Of a stretch of 64,000 bases of DNA, positions 34,172-45,267 are shown piece after piece. A program made the position numbers and the translations under genes. The notes beneath the pieces are model-generated. The model saw only the letters and a list, made by a program, of their open reading frames with translations. It was not told the origin of the DNA and searched no databases. The stretch is taken from assembly GCA_036426205.1 (NCBI GenBank), contig CM071586.1:9957128-10021127 (forward strand). Direction: 5' to 3'. Numbering within the stretch: the stretch's first letter is position 1; each line of letters begins with the position of its first letter. Source of the DNA: Ascaphus truei (lineage: Eukaryota; Chordata; Amphibia; Anura; Ascaphidae).

Positions 34172-34515
34172 AATCTAAATACTGATAATGAACACGCCGC
34201 GCTGTATAATGATGCAGAGTATCTATACACTGATAATGAACACACCATGCTGTATAATGATGCAGAGTATCTATACACTGATAATGAACACGCCGCGCTG
34301 AATAATGATGCAGAGTATCTATACACTGATAATGAACACGCCGCGCTGTATAATGATGCAGAGTATCTATACGCTGATAATGAACACGCTGCGCTGTATA
34401 ATGATGCAGAGTATCTATACACTGATAATGAACATGCCATGCTGTATAATGATGCAGAGTATCTATACACTGATAATGAACATGCCACGCTGTATAATGA
34501 TGATGAGTATCTCTC
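34172..34515 (-). repeat. 48-bp tandem repeat in the mucin stem-TM intron
   Basis: About seven units of 48 bp (GATAATGAACACGCCGCGCT followed by GTATAATGATGCAGAGTATC and TATACACT). It starts directly beside the stem-exon donor. The same unit in inverse orientation fills the corresponding intron of the plus-strand gene (58915-59755). Confidence 0.95.
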
Positions 34516-34519
34516 TTAC

Positions 34520-34594
34520 CTGCTGAAATGGCAGACGATGCTTGAGTTGTGCTTGTTGTACTCTGTATCACTGTGCTGTCGCCTCCTGCTGGAG
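34520..34594 (-). CDS. Mucin membrane-proximal stem exon
   Basis: Acceptor CATTTTATCTGCAG and donor TTCAGCAG|GTAAGA enclose 75 nt, phase 1 at both ends. It encodes (T)PAGGDSTVIQSTTSTTQ followed by ASSAISA and the first base of Val. The first two bases complete a Thr codon begun by the PTS exon at 35687, and the last G completes the Val that opens the transmembrane exon. It is Ser/Thr-rich, with no cysteine, and gives a stem of only about 25 residues. No SEA or EGF module is present between PTS and membrane. Confidence 0.8.
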
Positions 34595-34694
34595 CTGCAG
34601 ATAAAATGATAATATATATATACATACATATAGCCACGGGCGATCGGATTTTGCATGCTGGCGTATTACAATTCCCCTGCTCGAAAAAAAAACA

Positions 34695-34993
34695 ATCTCA
34701 CCCACCCAGTCAGTCAGTCACCTACCCAGTCAGTCAGTCACCTACCCAGTCAGTCAGTCAGTCACCCAGTCAGTCCCCCACCCAGTCCCCCACCCAGTCA
34801 GTCACCCAGTCAGTCACCCAGTCAGTCACCCAGTTAGTCAGTCAGTCACCCCCCAGTCAGTCAGTCAGTCAGTCACCCACCCAGTCAGTCACCCACCCAG
34901 TCAGTCACCCACCCATTCACCAAGTCAGTCAGTCAGTCACCCAGTCAGTCAATCAGTCACCCAGTCAGTCAGTCACCCAGTCAGTCAGTCAGT
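34695..34993. repeat. CAGT/CACC tetranucleotide array
   Basis: About 300 bases of (CAGT)n blocks alternating with CACCCA/CACCTACC. It lies in the intron between the PTS and stem exons of the minus-strand gene. A copy of the dispersed AATAAAGGTATT repeat follows at 34994-35110. Confidence 0.95.
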
Positions 34994-35309
34994 GTGGCGA
35001 TGAGAGGGTTAATAAGGCCTAAATAAAGGTATTATACCCGGCTGATTAACCCCAACTCAAATTGGGAAGGAAGGGGTTAAAAGTATTTGCACTGCACTGC
35101 TGTATTTGCCCTGTCCCAGCCTTCTTAACCCCAGTTTGCAGGCTATTCCCTGCCTGCTGTAATAGAAATACATGTGAACTGTGCTATCTGATTTTCAGGC
35201 ACAAGATGGCGAGGTGAGTGCCAAAGCCAGCGCTGAGAATGGGAGGTCTGCTGTATAGTATGGGTATCCATTTCAAGTTTTTGACTCCGTAACTGCAAGT
35301 CAATTGAAT

Positions 35310-35640
35310 AAGTGGCCACTTAACCATGTCACTGCCATTAGTAACTTTCCCCTATGAGGGACTTGACCCCTTAACCATGTCAACTAGCCATTAGTTACAG
35401 CACTTTGCCACGATAGGAGGACTGACCCTCTTAATCTGTACACTTCCATTAGTATATGCTTTTGCCACCGGACTGTACCCCTTAATCATGTCACTGCCAT
35501 TAGTACACTTAGCCACCTAGGGGTGGTGTAAATGTACCCTTAAACATGCCAAACTTAATATAAGCTTGTCACAAGCGGGGTTACCACTAAATATGTCAAC
35601 GTGCCATTAGTACATGGTGATAGGGAGTACTTTGACATTT
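35310..35640. repeat. Degenerate ~65-70-bp tandem repeat
   Basis: About five units with the phrases CCCTTAA(T/C)CATGTCA, TGCCATTAGTA and a TTTGCCAC-like join. It lies inside the same intron. Confidence 0.7.
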
Positions 35641-35686
35641 AGAAAACCCCAATGAATTGTTAGCCACATACCAGCTTTGGACTTAC

Positions 35687-36150
35687 TTTGTGTCTGTAGA
35701 GAACTTCCTGGAGTGGAGTGGGGAGTGGTTGTAGGGGCAAGTGTTGCAGGGGGCGGAGTGGTTGTTGGGGGAGCTAGTGGTTGTTTGTGCGGATTGGTTG
35801 GGGGGGGCGAGTGGTTGTTGGTGGCGATTGTTGGGGGGGTGGAGTGGTTGTCTGGGCGGATTTGTGTTGTTTTGGCGGCGTGGTTGTGGGGTCGAGTGGG
35901 TTGTGTGGGGCTGAGGGTGTGTGTGGGCGGAGTGGTTGTGGGGGGCGGAGTGGTTGTGGGGGGCGGAGTGGTTGTAGGGGGCGGAGTGGTTGTAGGGGGC
36001 GGAGTGGTTGTAGGGGGCGGAGTGGTTGTAGGGGGCGGAGTGGTTGTAGGGGGCGGAGTGGTTGTAGGGGGCGGAGTGGTTGTAGGGGGCGGAGTGGTTG
36101 TAGGGGGGCGGAGTGGTTGTAGGGGGCGGAGTGGTTGTAGGGGGCGGAGT
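35687..36150 (-). CDS. Mucin PTS-domain exon (TPPPTT repeats), 5' end undefined
   Basis: The minus strand carries an 18-bp unit ACTCCGCCCCCTACAACC encoding Thr-Pro-Pro-Pro-Thr-Thr, about 12 clean copies at 35935-36150 and diverged ones down to 35700. The last codons before the donor CAAA|GTAAGT read TTTPHSTPGSSLQTQ plus one base (A), which joins CT of the stem exon to make Thr. One unit near 36102 has an extra G, shifting the frame, and the 35780-35930 part is irregular. No acceptor is found at the 5' side, where the array runs into a TG/TA simple repeat. This may be a short PTS domain or the broken end of a longer one. Confidence 0.65.
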
Positions 36151-36650
36151 GTGTGTGTGTGTATGTGTATTTATATATATATATATATATGTAAAAAAAC
36201 ATATTTATATACTGTATACATCCCATGTATTGTACAATTGTATATCATTATAACTTGCTTTGTATGAAACTTATTAATTTATTCATAACTTTATTCTCAT
36301 AAATTATTAGCAACACAAAATATATATTCCTGAGTTGTTTGAATTATTCGTTAAAAAAACGTGTGTGAAAGGGAGGCTGGCACTGCCGCTGCCCATAGTA
36401 TATATGTATATATATCTTATATTCTATTATATAAATGGGATGTATGATGTAAACTCTGTCCTGATAAAATGAGACACGCACCTTATAAAAGGTACAGTAT
36501 ATAGTATTAATGTGATTTACTATGGAGGTTCCGTCCTAAAAAACTGAGACACAACCGCGTGCTATACAAGTTTTATAGTACAAATGAGATGTACGACTGA
36601 TGCCCTTTCCTGTAAATTGAGACGTTGATCTTAATTATATATAAAATAGG
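36151..36650. other. AT-rich flank with an ~85-bp degenerate repeat
   Basis: TG and TA simple repeats at 36150-36190. From 36410 to 36640 about three diverged units share (G/C)TCCTGATAAAATGAGACAC and AAATG(A/G)GATGTA phrases. No exon is seen. Confidence 0.55.
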
Positions 36651-36654
36651 TTAA

Positions 36655-36725
36655 AAGGAAGTAATGCATTGAGAGTTACCTCTCATTTTCAAGTATGTTC
36701 TGGGCACAGAGTTAGGAGAGTTATG
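36655..36725 (-). mobile_element. LINE 3' UTR fragment
   Basis: GGAAGTAATGCATTGAGAGT followed by TACCTCTCATTTTCAAG and CTGGGCACAGAGTTA matches 4435-4495, the 3' UTR of the LINE fragment at 4400-4935, in the same orientation. Confidence 0.7.
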
Positions 36726-38589
36726 GAGTAATGAGATATGAGTCAAGAGATCCTCGATGGAAAATGTTGTCTGAGACACAGATCCACAAAATCCTATTGT
36801 GTAAATGGGATATATGTATAAACACACCCACACATATATATTATCAACATCTTCCATCTTCCCTTCTTGATCCACTGTCGGATGAAGCATCCCCCCCCCC
36901 CCTGCTCCCCATCAAAGGATCTCCCAGGTACTGTAGTTACAGCCTCTCTTCTCCACGTACATATAAATATACATCACCACCTCTCTTCTCCACGTAGCTC
37001 AAACACTTCAGTCTTGGAGGGTACCCTTGAAATATTATTATTTTTCTTCCTAATGCCTCATTCCCATCTTCATTCTCCCATTGATTTCATTCAATGCAGT
37101 ATGTTCCCATCCACTGTGGTTTGCAGGCAAAGATAGGAGTTGATAAATCAGGCTGCAATCAACTAAAAATGCGGTGTTGTCGCCCAAAACAAAATTCTGC
37201 AATACAGTACATCAATGATGCACAACCAAAAAATCATCAGATCCGATTAAAAAGAGGCCACGTTATTAAAGGCCATACATTACGGGATTAACATGTCAGC
37301 CTTACCTACCTGCGTTAGCGACTAGTAAAGCATTGCCCAGGTAACCTAGAGGTTAACCCCCTCCCGCCAACCTTCCCAGGAGGCCTAACGACTAGCAACT
37401 TTTGAATGGTTTTTGGGATTTTTCATTGTATTGGCCATTGGGCATCGACTTGTCTTTTCAGTTGGTCATCAGCCCTTTATTGGATGTATCTCCGGGTGCC
37501 CCTGAGGATGAGAAGGATGGCCTTCACCCTGGCTAGTGTAAGTAATACATTTATTTATTTATTTAAGGTCTACATTAATTGCCAATGTGGCTATCAAAGC
37601 CCCAATTGGGGGGAGGCATTGTAGCCACAGTTGCAATCAGTGAATTTAATGGCTATTTTATAAATGTGTTAATATTATTTCATGTATTTGTTATCTTTTT
37701 TACTGCTTTTCAATGGACAACAGCCATTTTGCCACCACCTGGCTAATATAGTTATTGCCCATTACTTTGGGGGGCGGGGGGGGGGGTAGTTGCATGTTGG
37801 GCGGGGGGTGGGAGGGGGAGGTTTGGTTTGAAAGAAGAGTTGACCTCTTCATTACCTTTGCGGTTACTAGACCATTGTTTTTTTTGTGTCAAGAGGTGAA
37901 ATAAAGTATCTTTATAATATTAATGCTTACCATTGATAGCCACATTGGCAATCTAGTCCCCCCATTGAGAGAGCCTAAGTAGCCACTGTGACATTTAATA
38001 TGTTTATGGTTAAGACATGTTTGGCCAAACGCACTATTAACCTGATTTGTCTAACAGGGCTATTGGCCATTAGTCGATGGCGGGGGGGGGTATGTCTGTT
38101 GGGCGTATGTTGGTAGGGGGTTGGATGATGGGGTAGTTTCCCAGGGGAGGGTGCTTAGGATTTACAATTGGGTTACACAAGGGGTTCACCCCTTGGTCAC
38201 CTTAGAGGTCAGTTAAGCATTGCATGAGAATAATTTACTAGCCACTGAGGTGTACAATGTTTTAAGGTTGTGTTTTTTCATTTATTTTTTGTTTAACCCC
38301 CTAATTTGGCTGTGGTATACATTGGTAACCATAGGAATCAAACGAGTTAATGTTATTTCTGTCAGAGAATTCTGTAATAATAGTTATTGCTAACGTCTAT
38401 GATAGAAATAGTATTAATGTGATCGCGGCACTGTAATTGCATTAATTCCCGCATTGCAAATTCCCCCCCCATATATCGCACCATATTAACACTGCAATCT
38501 TGATATTTCCCATCTTAAAATTGCATATTTTTATTGTTTTACCGGGTGTGATATTAACACTTAAAGAAGTTTGATGCCTCCAGGCCATT
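36726..38589. other. Spacer with dispersed G-rich motifs
   Basis: No gene recognised. The phrase TATTGCCCATTAC(T) followed by a poly-G run occurs at 37752 and again at 45189, with a related one at 38061 (GGCTATTGGCCATTAGTCGA). This suggests copies of one diverged repeat. Confidence 0.45.
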
Positions 38590-38765
38590 AAGTTTATTCT
38601 TCGACTTCCTCCAGTTCTATTCCATCGATTTCGACATTTGTAGACTTGACACATTTCTTGAACATCACTTTGGTCTTGTTGGGATTCAAATGGAGGCCTA
38701 CTTTCTTACGTCTGTGAGTTCTCCAACACATCTCGTACACCATTGCATATTTGTAGCCCTAAAAT
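38590..38765 (-). mobile_element. LINE reverse-transcriptase fragment
   Basis: The minus strand reads KKVGLHLNPNKTKVMFKK, then STNVEIDGIELEEVEE and a stop. G-L-x-x-N-x-x-K-T-K-x-M followed by I-x-I-D-G and V-E-E is the block after the catalytic YADD in RTE/I/CR1-type LINE reverse transcriptases. Only about 55 codons remain. Confidence 0.7.
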
Positions 38766-40524
38766 ACACAGAGAAGACACCTGCTCTACCTATGATGACC
38801 AGAGGTCATTGAACAAGTGCACTAGGGAAGGTAATTAGACCCCAAAACAGAAGTATCCGGATAGAGCAAAGACACTCCGAGCGGACAAGGTCCCTGTGGC
38901 ATGCACTAAATGCTTGTAGGGGAAAACAAATACCCTGTGTGTAACTGTCACACATGAGAAAATTGGTGATATGAAAAGAGGTCCAAATAGTAGCTTGAAT
39001 ATGATAATATTAAAATCAAATTTAATAGATATACATTAAAAGGACGAGGACCAAACACTTAGAATATTGAGAATGTCTAAAAATATATTAAACTGATAAA
39101 GCACTGTAATGCTAAATACCTATAACAAGCACTGCCAATGTGTGCCTATATATAGGGCAGTCACGCTAGCCCAAATGGCTAAGGGTAGTGTAACCCAAGC
39201 TAAACCAACAAGCAGCAAACAATGTCAGTGTATGACTAATGGGACTAGAGCATGGTATGCTCATAAAACTTCTCCCGCTTGACCCTTACCCTCAATAACA
39301 TACCCCTGCACACAGGGGGAGGGAGAGGGTGAGGAACAGAGCTGGGTAGAGGTCCCTGTAGACTAGACTGGGCTGGCCCTGCGGGGGTATAAATAAACAC
39401 AGAGGGGTTACTCCTGAGTGCACTTTCAATCAGTGCCAATGGCATATAGATTGTCGTTGCTTAATTGTGTAGCCTAGTGTCGAAACAGTAGATTCTAAGG
39501 CACCTTATGTGGAATGGAATATGGTGCCAGGCCTCAGTTATTTGCCATCTATTGTACTAGAGTGCCAGCAACATACTGAATTGAAATACTTTATTTTTAA
39601 ATAGCTAGAAGTTACCAAACTGCACTACGTGATTCTAAGACACCTTATGTGGAAGGGAATATGGGTATTCAGGATAACAGCTCTAGCAGTGTGAGCAAAA
39701 CCAGCTAATGGCTAGCACCACTGTCACCGTATACTTAGTTTTGAGCTCTACTTCTCATTAAGTGCTTGTACAATTATTACTTTGTGCCTGCAATTCTTTC
39801 AAGGTCATAATCAATAAAATAGACATCCCTGGGAGGGGAGGCATGCTGTTAGTAGCCAGTGAACGCTGCTAGATGTCAGCTGGTTTACCTCACACTGCAA
39901 GAGTCTTGTGCTATTAATGCCAGAGCTTGGTCGGCATTCATTCATGTTTTTAAATGTGGCAAGAATGGCGTTCCAATGGTGTTCCTCTGGTCTTGGCACT
40001 GCTGGCAGCAGTAACTGGCAGAGCAGCAGCTGACGCTGGTGTCAGTGGTGGAGGTGAACCTGGCTTCTCCCTAGAACTGGACAGTTTCATTAACATTCTC
40101 CATAATACGATGCTTCTCCACATTAGCAGTTCTAGTTTCAGCACCAGTACTAGTAGCCTTGGAGCAAGGCTGACCTGAACTACCAGTTTCCCATTTGAAA
40201 TTGCATCACTGAGGGAGGTTCATTGTCTACTAGAAAGAGGCGAGGATGGGGGAGGCTGAGGAGGTTTGGATTCAGTGACCAAGTCTTTGTCCTTCCGCTT
40301 ATACTTGTTTTGAGACGAAAGGCGCACCACCTTTTACTCATTTAACTTTTTTCGATTCCTAATCACCACACCCAACACATCCACCACGACCAAAACTGTG
40401 TCCACCTCTTCTCGCCCTAACTCTACGTCTACTTTCGTAGCTTTGATTCCAACCCATAAACCGGTAACATTGGACACGTTGTTGTTATTATTTGTTAACT
40501 TTACTTGTTATGTTAGATGTGCTG
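38766..40524. other. Spacer
   Basis: The phrase GATTCTAAG(G/A)CACCTTATGT followed by GGAA(T/G)GGAATATGG occurs twice (39491 and 39630). The reading at 39954-40178 begins with a hydrophobic stretch but has no splice or promoter context and is not called. Otherwise unrecognised. Confidence 0.4.
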
Positions 40525-40930
40525 CTTCTTACATAGTTACATAGTAGATGAGGTTGAAAAAAGACTGTATGCCGTAAGTCCATCAATTCATCCTATGCTT
40601 AATTTAGACGAGAGATACTTTATCCTATATCCGTACTTACAGAATATTGATTCAGAGGAAGGCAAACAAAAACCACAGTGAAATATCATCCAATGCTGTC
40701 TCACAAGCGGAAAAATAAATTCCTTCCTTACTCCAAATAATGGCAATCAGATTACTCCCAAATCTATTGTATCTGCCATCACCGCCTCCATGGGTAATGA
40801 ATCCCACACTGTAACCGCCCTTACTGTAAAGAACCCTTTCCTTTGTTGCTGGTGAAATCTTCTTCCCTCCAATATTAAGGTGTATGACCCTGTGTCCTTT
40901 GTACTGCCCTCAATATAAATTGTTATTTTG
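40525..40930 (+). mobile_element. Dispersed amphibian-type repeat, longest copy
   Basis: Starts TACATAGTTACATAGTAGATG then AGGTTGAAAAAAGACT. Contains TTAGACGAGAGATACTTTAT, TCAGAGGAAGGCAAACA, TACTGTAAAGAACCCTTTCC and GGTGAAATCTTCTTCCCTCC. Related copies are at 33826-34110 (inverse), 42880-43030 and 44574-44985. The family name is not assigned. Confidence 0.85.
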
Positions 40931-40968
40931 GAAGCTCCTTTTGATGTCCCTGAATATATTTGTATATA

Positions 40969-42342
40969 CAGCTCAACCCCGTTATAGCGCGGTCCTCGAG
41001 GGCCACCCGATCCGACTGCGCTATAACCGGGGTCGCGATAATGAAAAATAAATAGCCGCCGCGCTCCCGATTGGGAGGAGGAGGGAGGAGGTGGAGTGAG
41101 GCGCCAGCAGCCCTACACAATGCCCCAGCGGCCACCGTAATTCCCCCAGCAGCCGATCTTCCCCCCTGCACCAATCCCCCCCAGAAGCAGACCCGCACCA
41201 ATCTCCCCCAGAAGCAGACCCGCACCAATGCCCCCCAGCAGCAGCCCCGAACAAATCTCCCCCAGCAGCAGCCCCGCACCGATCTCCCCCAGCAGCAGCC
41301 CTGCACCGATCTTACCCAGCATCAGCCCAGCACCGATCTCCCCCAGCAGCAGCCCCGCACCAATCCCCCCCAGCAGCAGCCCTACACCGATCTCACCCAG
41401 CAGCAGCCCCACACCAATCTCCACCAGCAGCAGCCCCACACAAATCTCCCCCAGCAGCAGCCCCACACAGATCTCCCCCAGCAGCAGCCCCACACCAATC
41501 TCCCCCAGCAGCAGCCCGTACCAATCCCCCCCCCCAGAACCCACACACCAATCCCCCCCATCAGCATCCCCACACCAATCTCCCCCCAGCAGCCCCACAT
41601 CCCGTCCCCCCATCACAGCCCAACCAATCCCCCAGCACAGCCCACACTAATCCCCCCCCGCACACCCCACATCCCATCCCCCCATCAACAGCAGCCCCAC
41701 ACCAATCTCCCCCCAGCAGCAGCCCCACACCAATCCCCCCCAGCAGCAGCCCTGCACCGATCTCCCCCAGCAGCAGCCCTGCACCAATCTCCCCCAGCAG
41801 CAGCCCCACACTAATCTCCCCCAGCAGCAGCCCCACACCAATCCCCCCCAGCAGCAGCCCCGCACTAATCCCCCCCAGCAGCAGCCCCACACCAATCCCC
41901 CCCCAGCAGCAGCCCAGCACTAATGCACCCCACACCGATCCCCCCCAGCACCTCCACAGCAATCCCGCCCAGCAACCCCACGATGCCCCCAGCAGCCATG
42001 ACACCAGAGGTAGGGAGGTAGAGGGTAGGGGAGTGTGCATTGTGTGCTGGTGCAGTGTGTGCTGTGTGTGTGCAGTGTGTGCTGTGTGTGTGCAGTGTGC
42101 TGTGTGTGCTGGTGCTGTGTGTGCAGTGTGCAGTCTGTGTGCAGTGTGTGCTGTGTGTGTGCTTGTACAGTGTGCTGTGTGTGCAGTGTGTTCAGTGTGT
42201 GTGTAGTGTGTGCTGGGTACTGTGTGTGCTGGGTGCAGGGTGCTGGGTGCATGCAAAAAAAAAAAAATTTGGGGTCCACGCTCAAACCGCGTTATAATCT
42301 GATCCGCGCTATAGCGGATCGCGCTATAACGGGGTTTAGCTG
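40969..42342. mobile_element. Tigger-like non-autonomous element, 1.37 kb
   Basis: Termini CAGCTCAACCCCGTTATAGC and its inverse (ending GCTATAACGGGGTTTAGCTG) with TA on both flanks (40967-40968 and 42343-42344). They match the 126-bp MITE at 5120-5245. The interior has no transposase. It holds a 27-bp minisatellite (41120-41945) and a GTGTGTGCTG-rich tract (42035-42245). The long Gln/Pro and Gly/Leu readings are products of the 27-bp period. Confidence 0.85.
41120..41945. repeat. 27-bp minisatellite inside the Tigger-like element
   Basis: About 30 units of CACCAATCTCCCCCAGCAGC followed by AGCCCCG. Nine codons per unit keep several frames open. An irregular section at 41520-41690 divides two clean blocks. 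Confidence 0.95.
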
Positions 42343-42344
42343 TA

Positions 42345-42821
42345 GTTATCATATCCCCGGTTAGATGTTGTACTGGGCTTGCCAATGGTCAGTAATAAAA
42401 CGACCAAGGACAAGGGATGAGGAACAAAGCAACAGCAACACAGCACAACAGCACAGCAACAGGGAGCAGGAAAACAGGAACCAAGCAGGTGCTAGAGAAA
42501 CCAATATAAACAGACAAGCTGTGAGACAGAAGATATTTCTAGTAATGGAAAGACAGTGCTGGTTGCGCACAGGCAGAGAGAGAGAATGAGAGAAACAAAA
42601 TGTGTTCAAGTTGCACCCTCCTTGCAAATAATTGACAGTAATGTTATTTAGAATATTGCTATTATGAAATATTCATATTCATATACTGCTATATACTTAA
42701 TTTTATAGAAACAGAGACCACACTGAGACCAGGCAGACCCAGGAGTGGATTCAAATAGACAAGAGTCAGTCACAAGTTAATGATTCCGCTACAAGTTTAT
42801 GTTCAGTTTATAGTATATAGT
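42345..42821. other. Spacer
   Basis: A CAGCACAACAG-rich stretch (42430-42470) and otherwise unique DNA. No gene is recognised. Confidence 0.45.
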
Positions 42822-43030
42822 TACATAGTTACATAGTTACATAGTTACATAGTTACATAGTCACATAGTCACATAGTCACATAGTTACATAGTAGATGAG
42901 GTTGAAAAAAGACTTCCGTCCATCAAGTTCAACCTATGCTATATTTAGACAACAGATACTTTATACTATATCTATACTTATTGATCCAGAGGAAGGCAAA
43001 CAAAAAACCCCATTAAGTAAGTAAATAATG
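42822..43030 (+). mobile_element. (AGTTACAT)n array and dispersed amphibian-type repeat copy
   Basis: About nine units of the 8-mer AGTTACAT/AGTCACAT (42822-42895) lead into TAGATGAGGTTGAAAAAAGA, then CCATCAAGTTCAACCTATGC and AGAGGAAGGCAAACAAAAAA. The 8-mer array looks like slippage expansion of the repeat's own 5' end. Confidence 0.85.
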
Positions 43031-43129
43031 CATAAAATGGACAAGAAGCAACAAGTAACACAGTGAGTGCTCATTTGCATATCATTACCCAGAATCCCTG
43101 GCTGCAGGGGAAGCACTGTATGCTAAGAG

Positions 43130-43850
43130 ATTTTGGGGAAAGGTTTCAGACCTCTCTGAGACGTGTGAATGTATTATACTCACCAGTGGTAATTTTATTT
43201 GCTAAAATAAGAAACCCCTTTTTTGTGTCAAGAGCATTCTCACTTAGAGTTGGGAAGTTTTCCGTTCTTGATGCTTTTAAACATTCCTTCGAGGAGTTGG
43301 AGTTTGCTGGTTTCACCGATATAGCCTTTTTGGTCACATGTATTGCATTAAACAATATCGATCACATCTCCGGATATGCAGCAGAATGATCCTTTAGAAC
43401 TCAGTGTGCGATCTTTGTGACTGGCTGGAGGATCTTGGCATATATGTGTACAAAGTTTGTAGCGTGGGATGCTGACAGGGGTTGGTGCCATTCTCAGTTT
43501 GTTATGACATTTACTGCTGACAAACTTCTTACTCAGGTTTGGCGTTTGCCGGAATGCAAGGATGGGAGGTTTGGGCAAGTTGTATTTTAATGTGTCATCC
43601 TCTGTCAGTATGGGTTGCAGATATTTTTGGGATATCCCCCCTAGGGCATCATTGTATGTGACCACCAGTTGTATACATATTGTTTATTTTTTTTTCCTTT
43701 TTATATTGGAGAAGGTGTTCCCCTGTGGTTTTTTAGTGAAGATGTGATCATTTGAGTAATATTTTAGCTTGTATCTCTTCTGTCTGAAGGATTCAATCAG
43801 GGTTGTGACGTGTCTGTTCCTGTCTGTAGTGTCAGATCATATGCCGGGAT
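43130..43850 (-). mobile_element. Penelope-like element fragment (GIY-YIG endonuclease region)
   Basis: The minus strand reads LQPILTEDDTLKYNLPKPPI then AFRQTPNLSKKFVSSK (43620-43490), then a Cys/His-containing linker (KLCTHICQDPP). Next is DIV, an in-frame stop, and CNTCDQKGYIGETSKLQ (43360-43290). The latter is the GIY-YIG nuclease core of Penelope-like proteins. It is the C-terminal complement of the kind of element seen at 26925-28830 but a separate copy. Stops make it inactive. Confidence 0.75.
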
Positions 43851-44573
43851 ATCTTATAGCCTGGCTGTGTATGATGGCTCGTTTAAAATGAGTGAGATGG
43901 TATCTACATTTACACAATGATTATATAAAGAGACACCATTGGGTTTTGAGCCAGTCAAGCTTCCGTAGCTGCCATACAGATCAGAGTGTGATGTCACCAG
44001 GAGGCCTTGGAACGCGTTGGGGACAGCGCGGCACTTGTCCACCGCTGCAGATTAACGGTGACATGGAAAAGGACTTGTGGAAAATATTTATATGCTTTAA
44101 ACAAAAATCACTTTTGTGAGTGAATCTCTTCTATGTTATTCTCATATAACTAAACAATATTGCACAATTTTTGGTCCACTTCTCTGTTGCACGGGAAGTG
44201 CTGTTGAGTGCGGGGAACCATCTACAAGAATAGAAAGTCCTTGTGTAAGGCAACAACAAGATAAACAAATGCGAGTGTGTCTCACCATTCTCTACATATA
44301 TTAATTGAACTATAACAGTATAACACAATATTCTTTCCCCCGTTCCGTCTCTTTCTTCCTCCCATGCGCCTGTACGTAGCCATGTACTTAGCACATAGCA
44401 CTTCACCGTGATACACATGAAAAAATTATAGGAAACATATTGGGGATATGCGCTACAGATGTAAAAGGAAACATTAGGAATGGAGTCACTATCCCAAAGA
44501 GCTTACAATCTAAGTGGCAAGTAAAGATGGGTGACACTTGATGGAGGATTTGAATCCACCCTTGATCGCCCGG
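43851..44573. other. Spacer
   Basis: No gene recognised. Short readings on either strand lack known motifs. Confidence 0.45.
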
Positions 44574-44985
44574 TTACATAGTTACATAGTAGATGAGGTT
44601 GGAACAAGACATGTGTCCATCAAGTTAAGCCTATGCTAAATTTAGACGACTGATACTTTATCCTATATCTGTACTTCCTTATTGATCCAGAGGAAGGCAA
44701 TCAGAAAGCCCCAGAGACACATTATCCAGTGAAATCTCATAAGTGGGAAAGTAAATTCCTTCCTGACACCAATAATTGGATTAATCCCTGGATCAACATC
44801 CTTCCCATGTATACTTATTTGGAATATCCCTGTATACCTTTCCTTTCTAAAAAAGATGTCCAGCTTTTTTTTTTTTTACAAATCTATTGTATCTGCCATC
44901 ACAGTCTCCCTGGGTAATGAAATCCACATTTTAACTGCCCTTACTGTAAAGAACCCTTTCCTTTGGAAAGCTGAACCCCATTAAT
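44574..44985 (+). mobile_element. Dispersed amphibian-type repeat copy
   Basis: GTTACATAGTTACATAGTAG, then ATGAGGTTGGAACAAGAC, AGAGGAAGGCAATCAGAAAG, TTCCTTCCTGACACC, a poly-T run at 44865, and TACTGTAAAGAACCCTTTCC. Same family and orientation as 40525-40930. Confidence 0.85.
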
Positions 44986-45267
44986 TTCAGCTCTAGGAAC
45001 CCCCTGCTGCCCGACATACACACATCCATAGGGGTTGCCTCCCAACATCCCCTAATTCCTGACATACAATGGGGGTGTGCCGTAATCTCTCTGTATCTGT
45101 CCCATCAGGCTAGGATTGTTTCTATTATGGAAGGCCATGTTTTCGTAGTGCCTTTCTATGGGAAATATTGTCCATATTTGCCAAATAGGGCTATTGCCCA
45201 TTACTCGTGGGGGGGGGGGGGGTTTTGTGGGGGGGGGGGGGGGGGGAGAGGGGGTTAATGGGCTTGA
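44986..45267. other. Spacer with poly-G tract
   Basis: 45210-45250 is a long G run interrupted by TTTT. Nothing else is recognised. Confidence 0.5.

Noticed and set aside
34155..34637. His/Tyr-rich and Asn/Glu/Tyr-rich repeat proteins
   Set aside because: They translate the 48-bp intronic array. Only the 75-nt stem exon within the span is credible.
35677..36267. 196-codon plus-strand Gly/Val reading
   Set aside because: Antisense of the TPPPTT array. The minus strand has the matching donor and downstream exons.
39954..40178. Possible secreted protein with a hydrophobic start (MWQEWRSNGVPLVLALLAAV)
   Set aside because: No promoter, splice or family support. The antisense strand is equally open, and the region is repeat-rich.
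41071..42385. Gln/Pro, Ser/Pro and Gly/Leu/Cys proteins of up to 274 residues
   Set aside because: All arise from the 27-bp minisatellite inside a Tigger-like element; a 9-codon period keeps several frames open.
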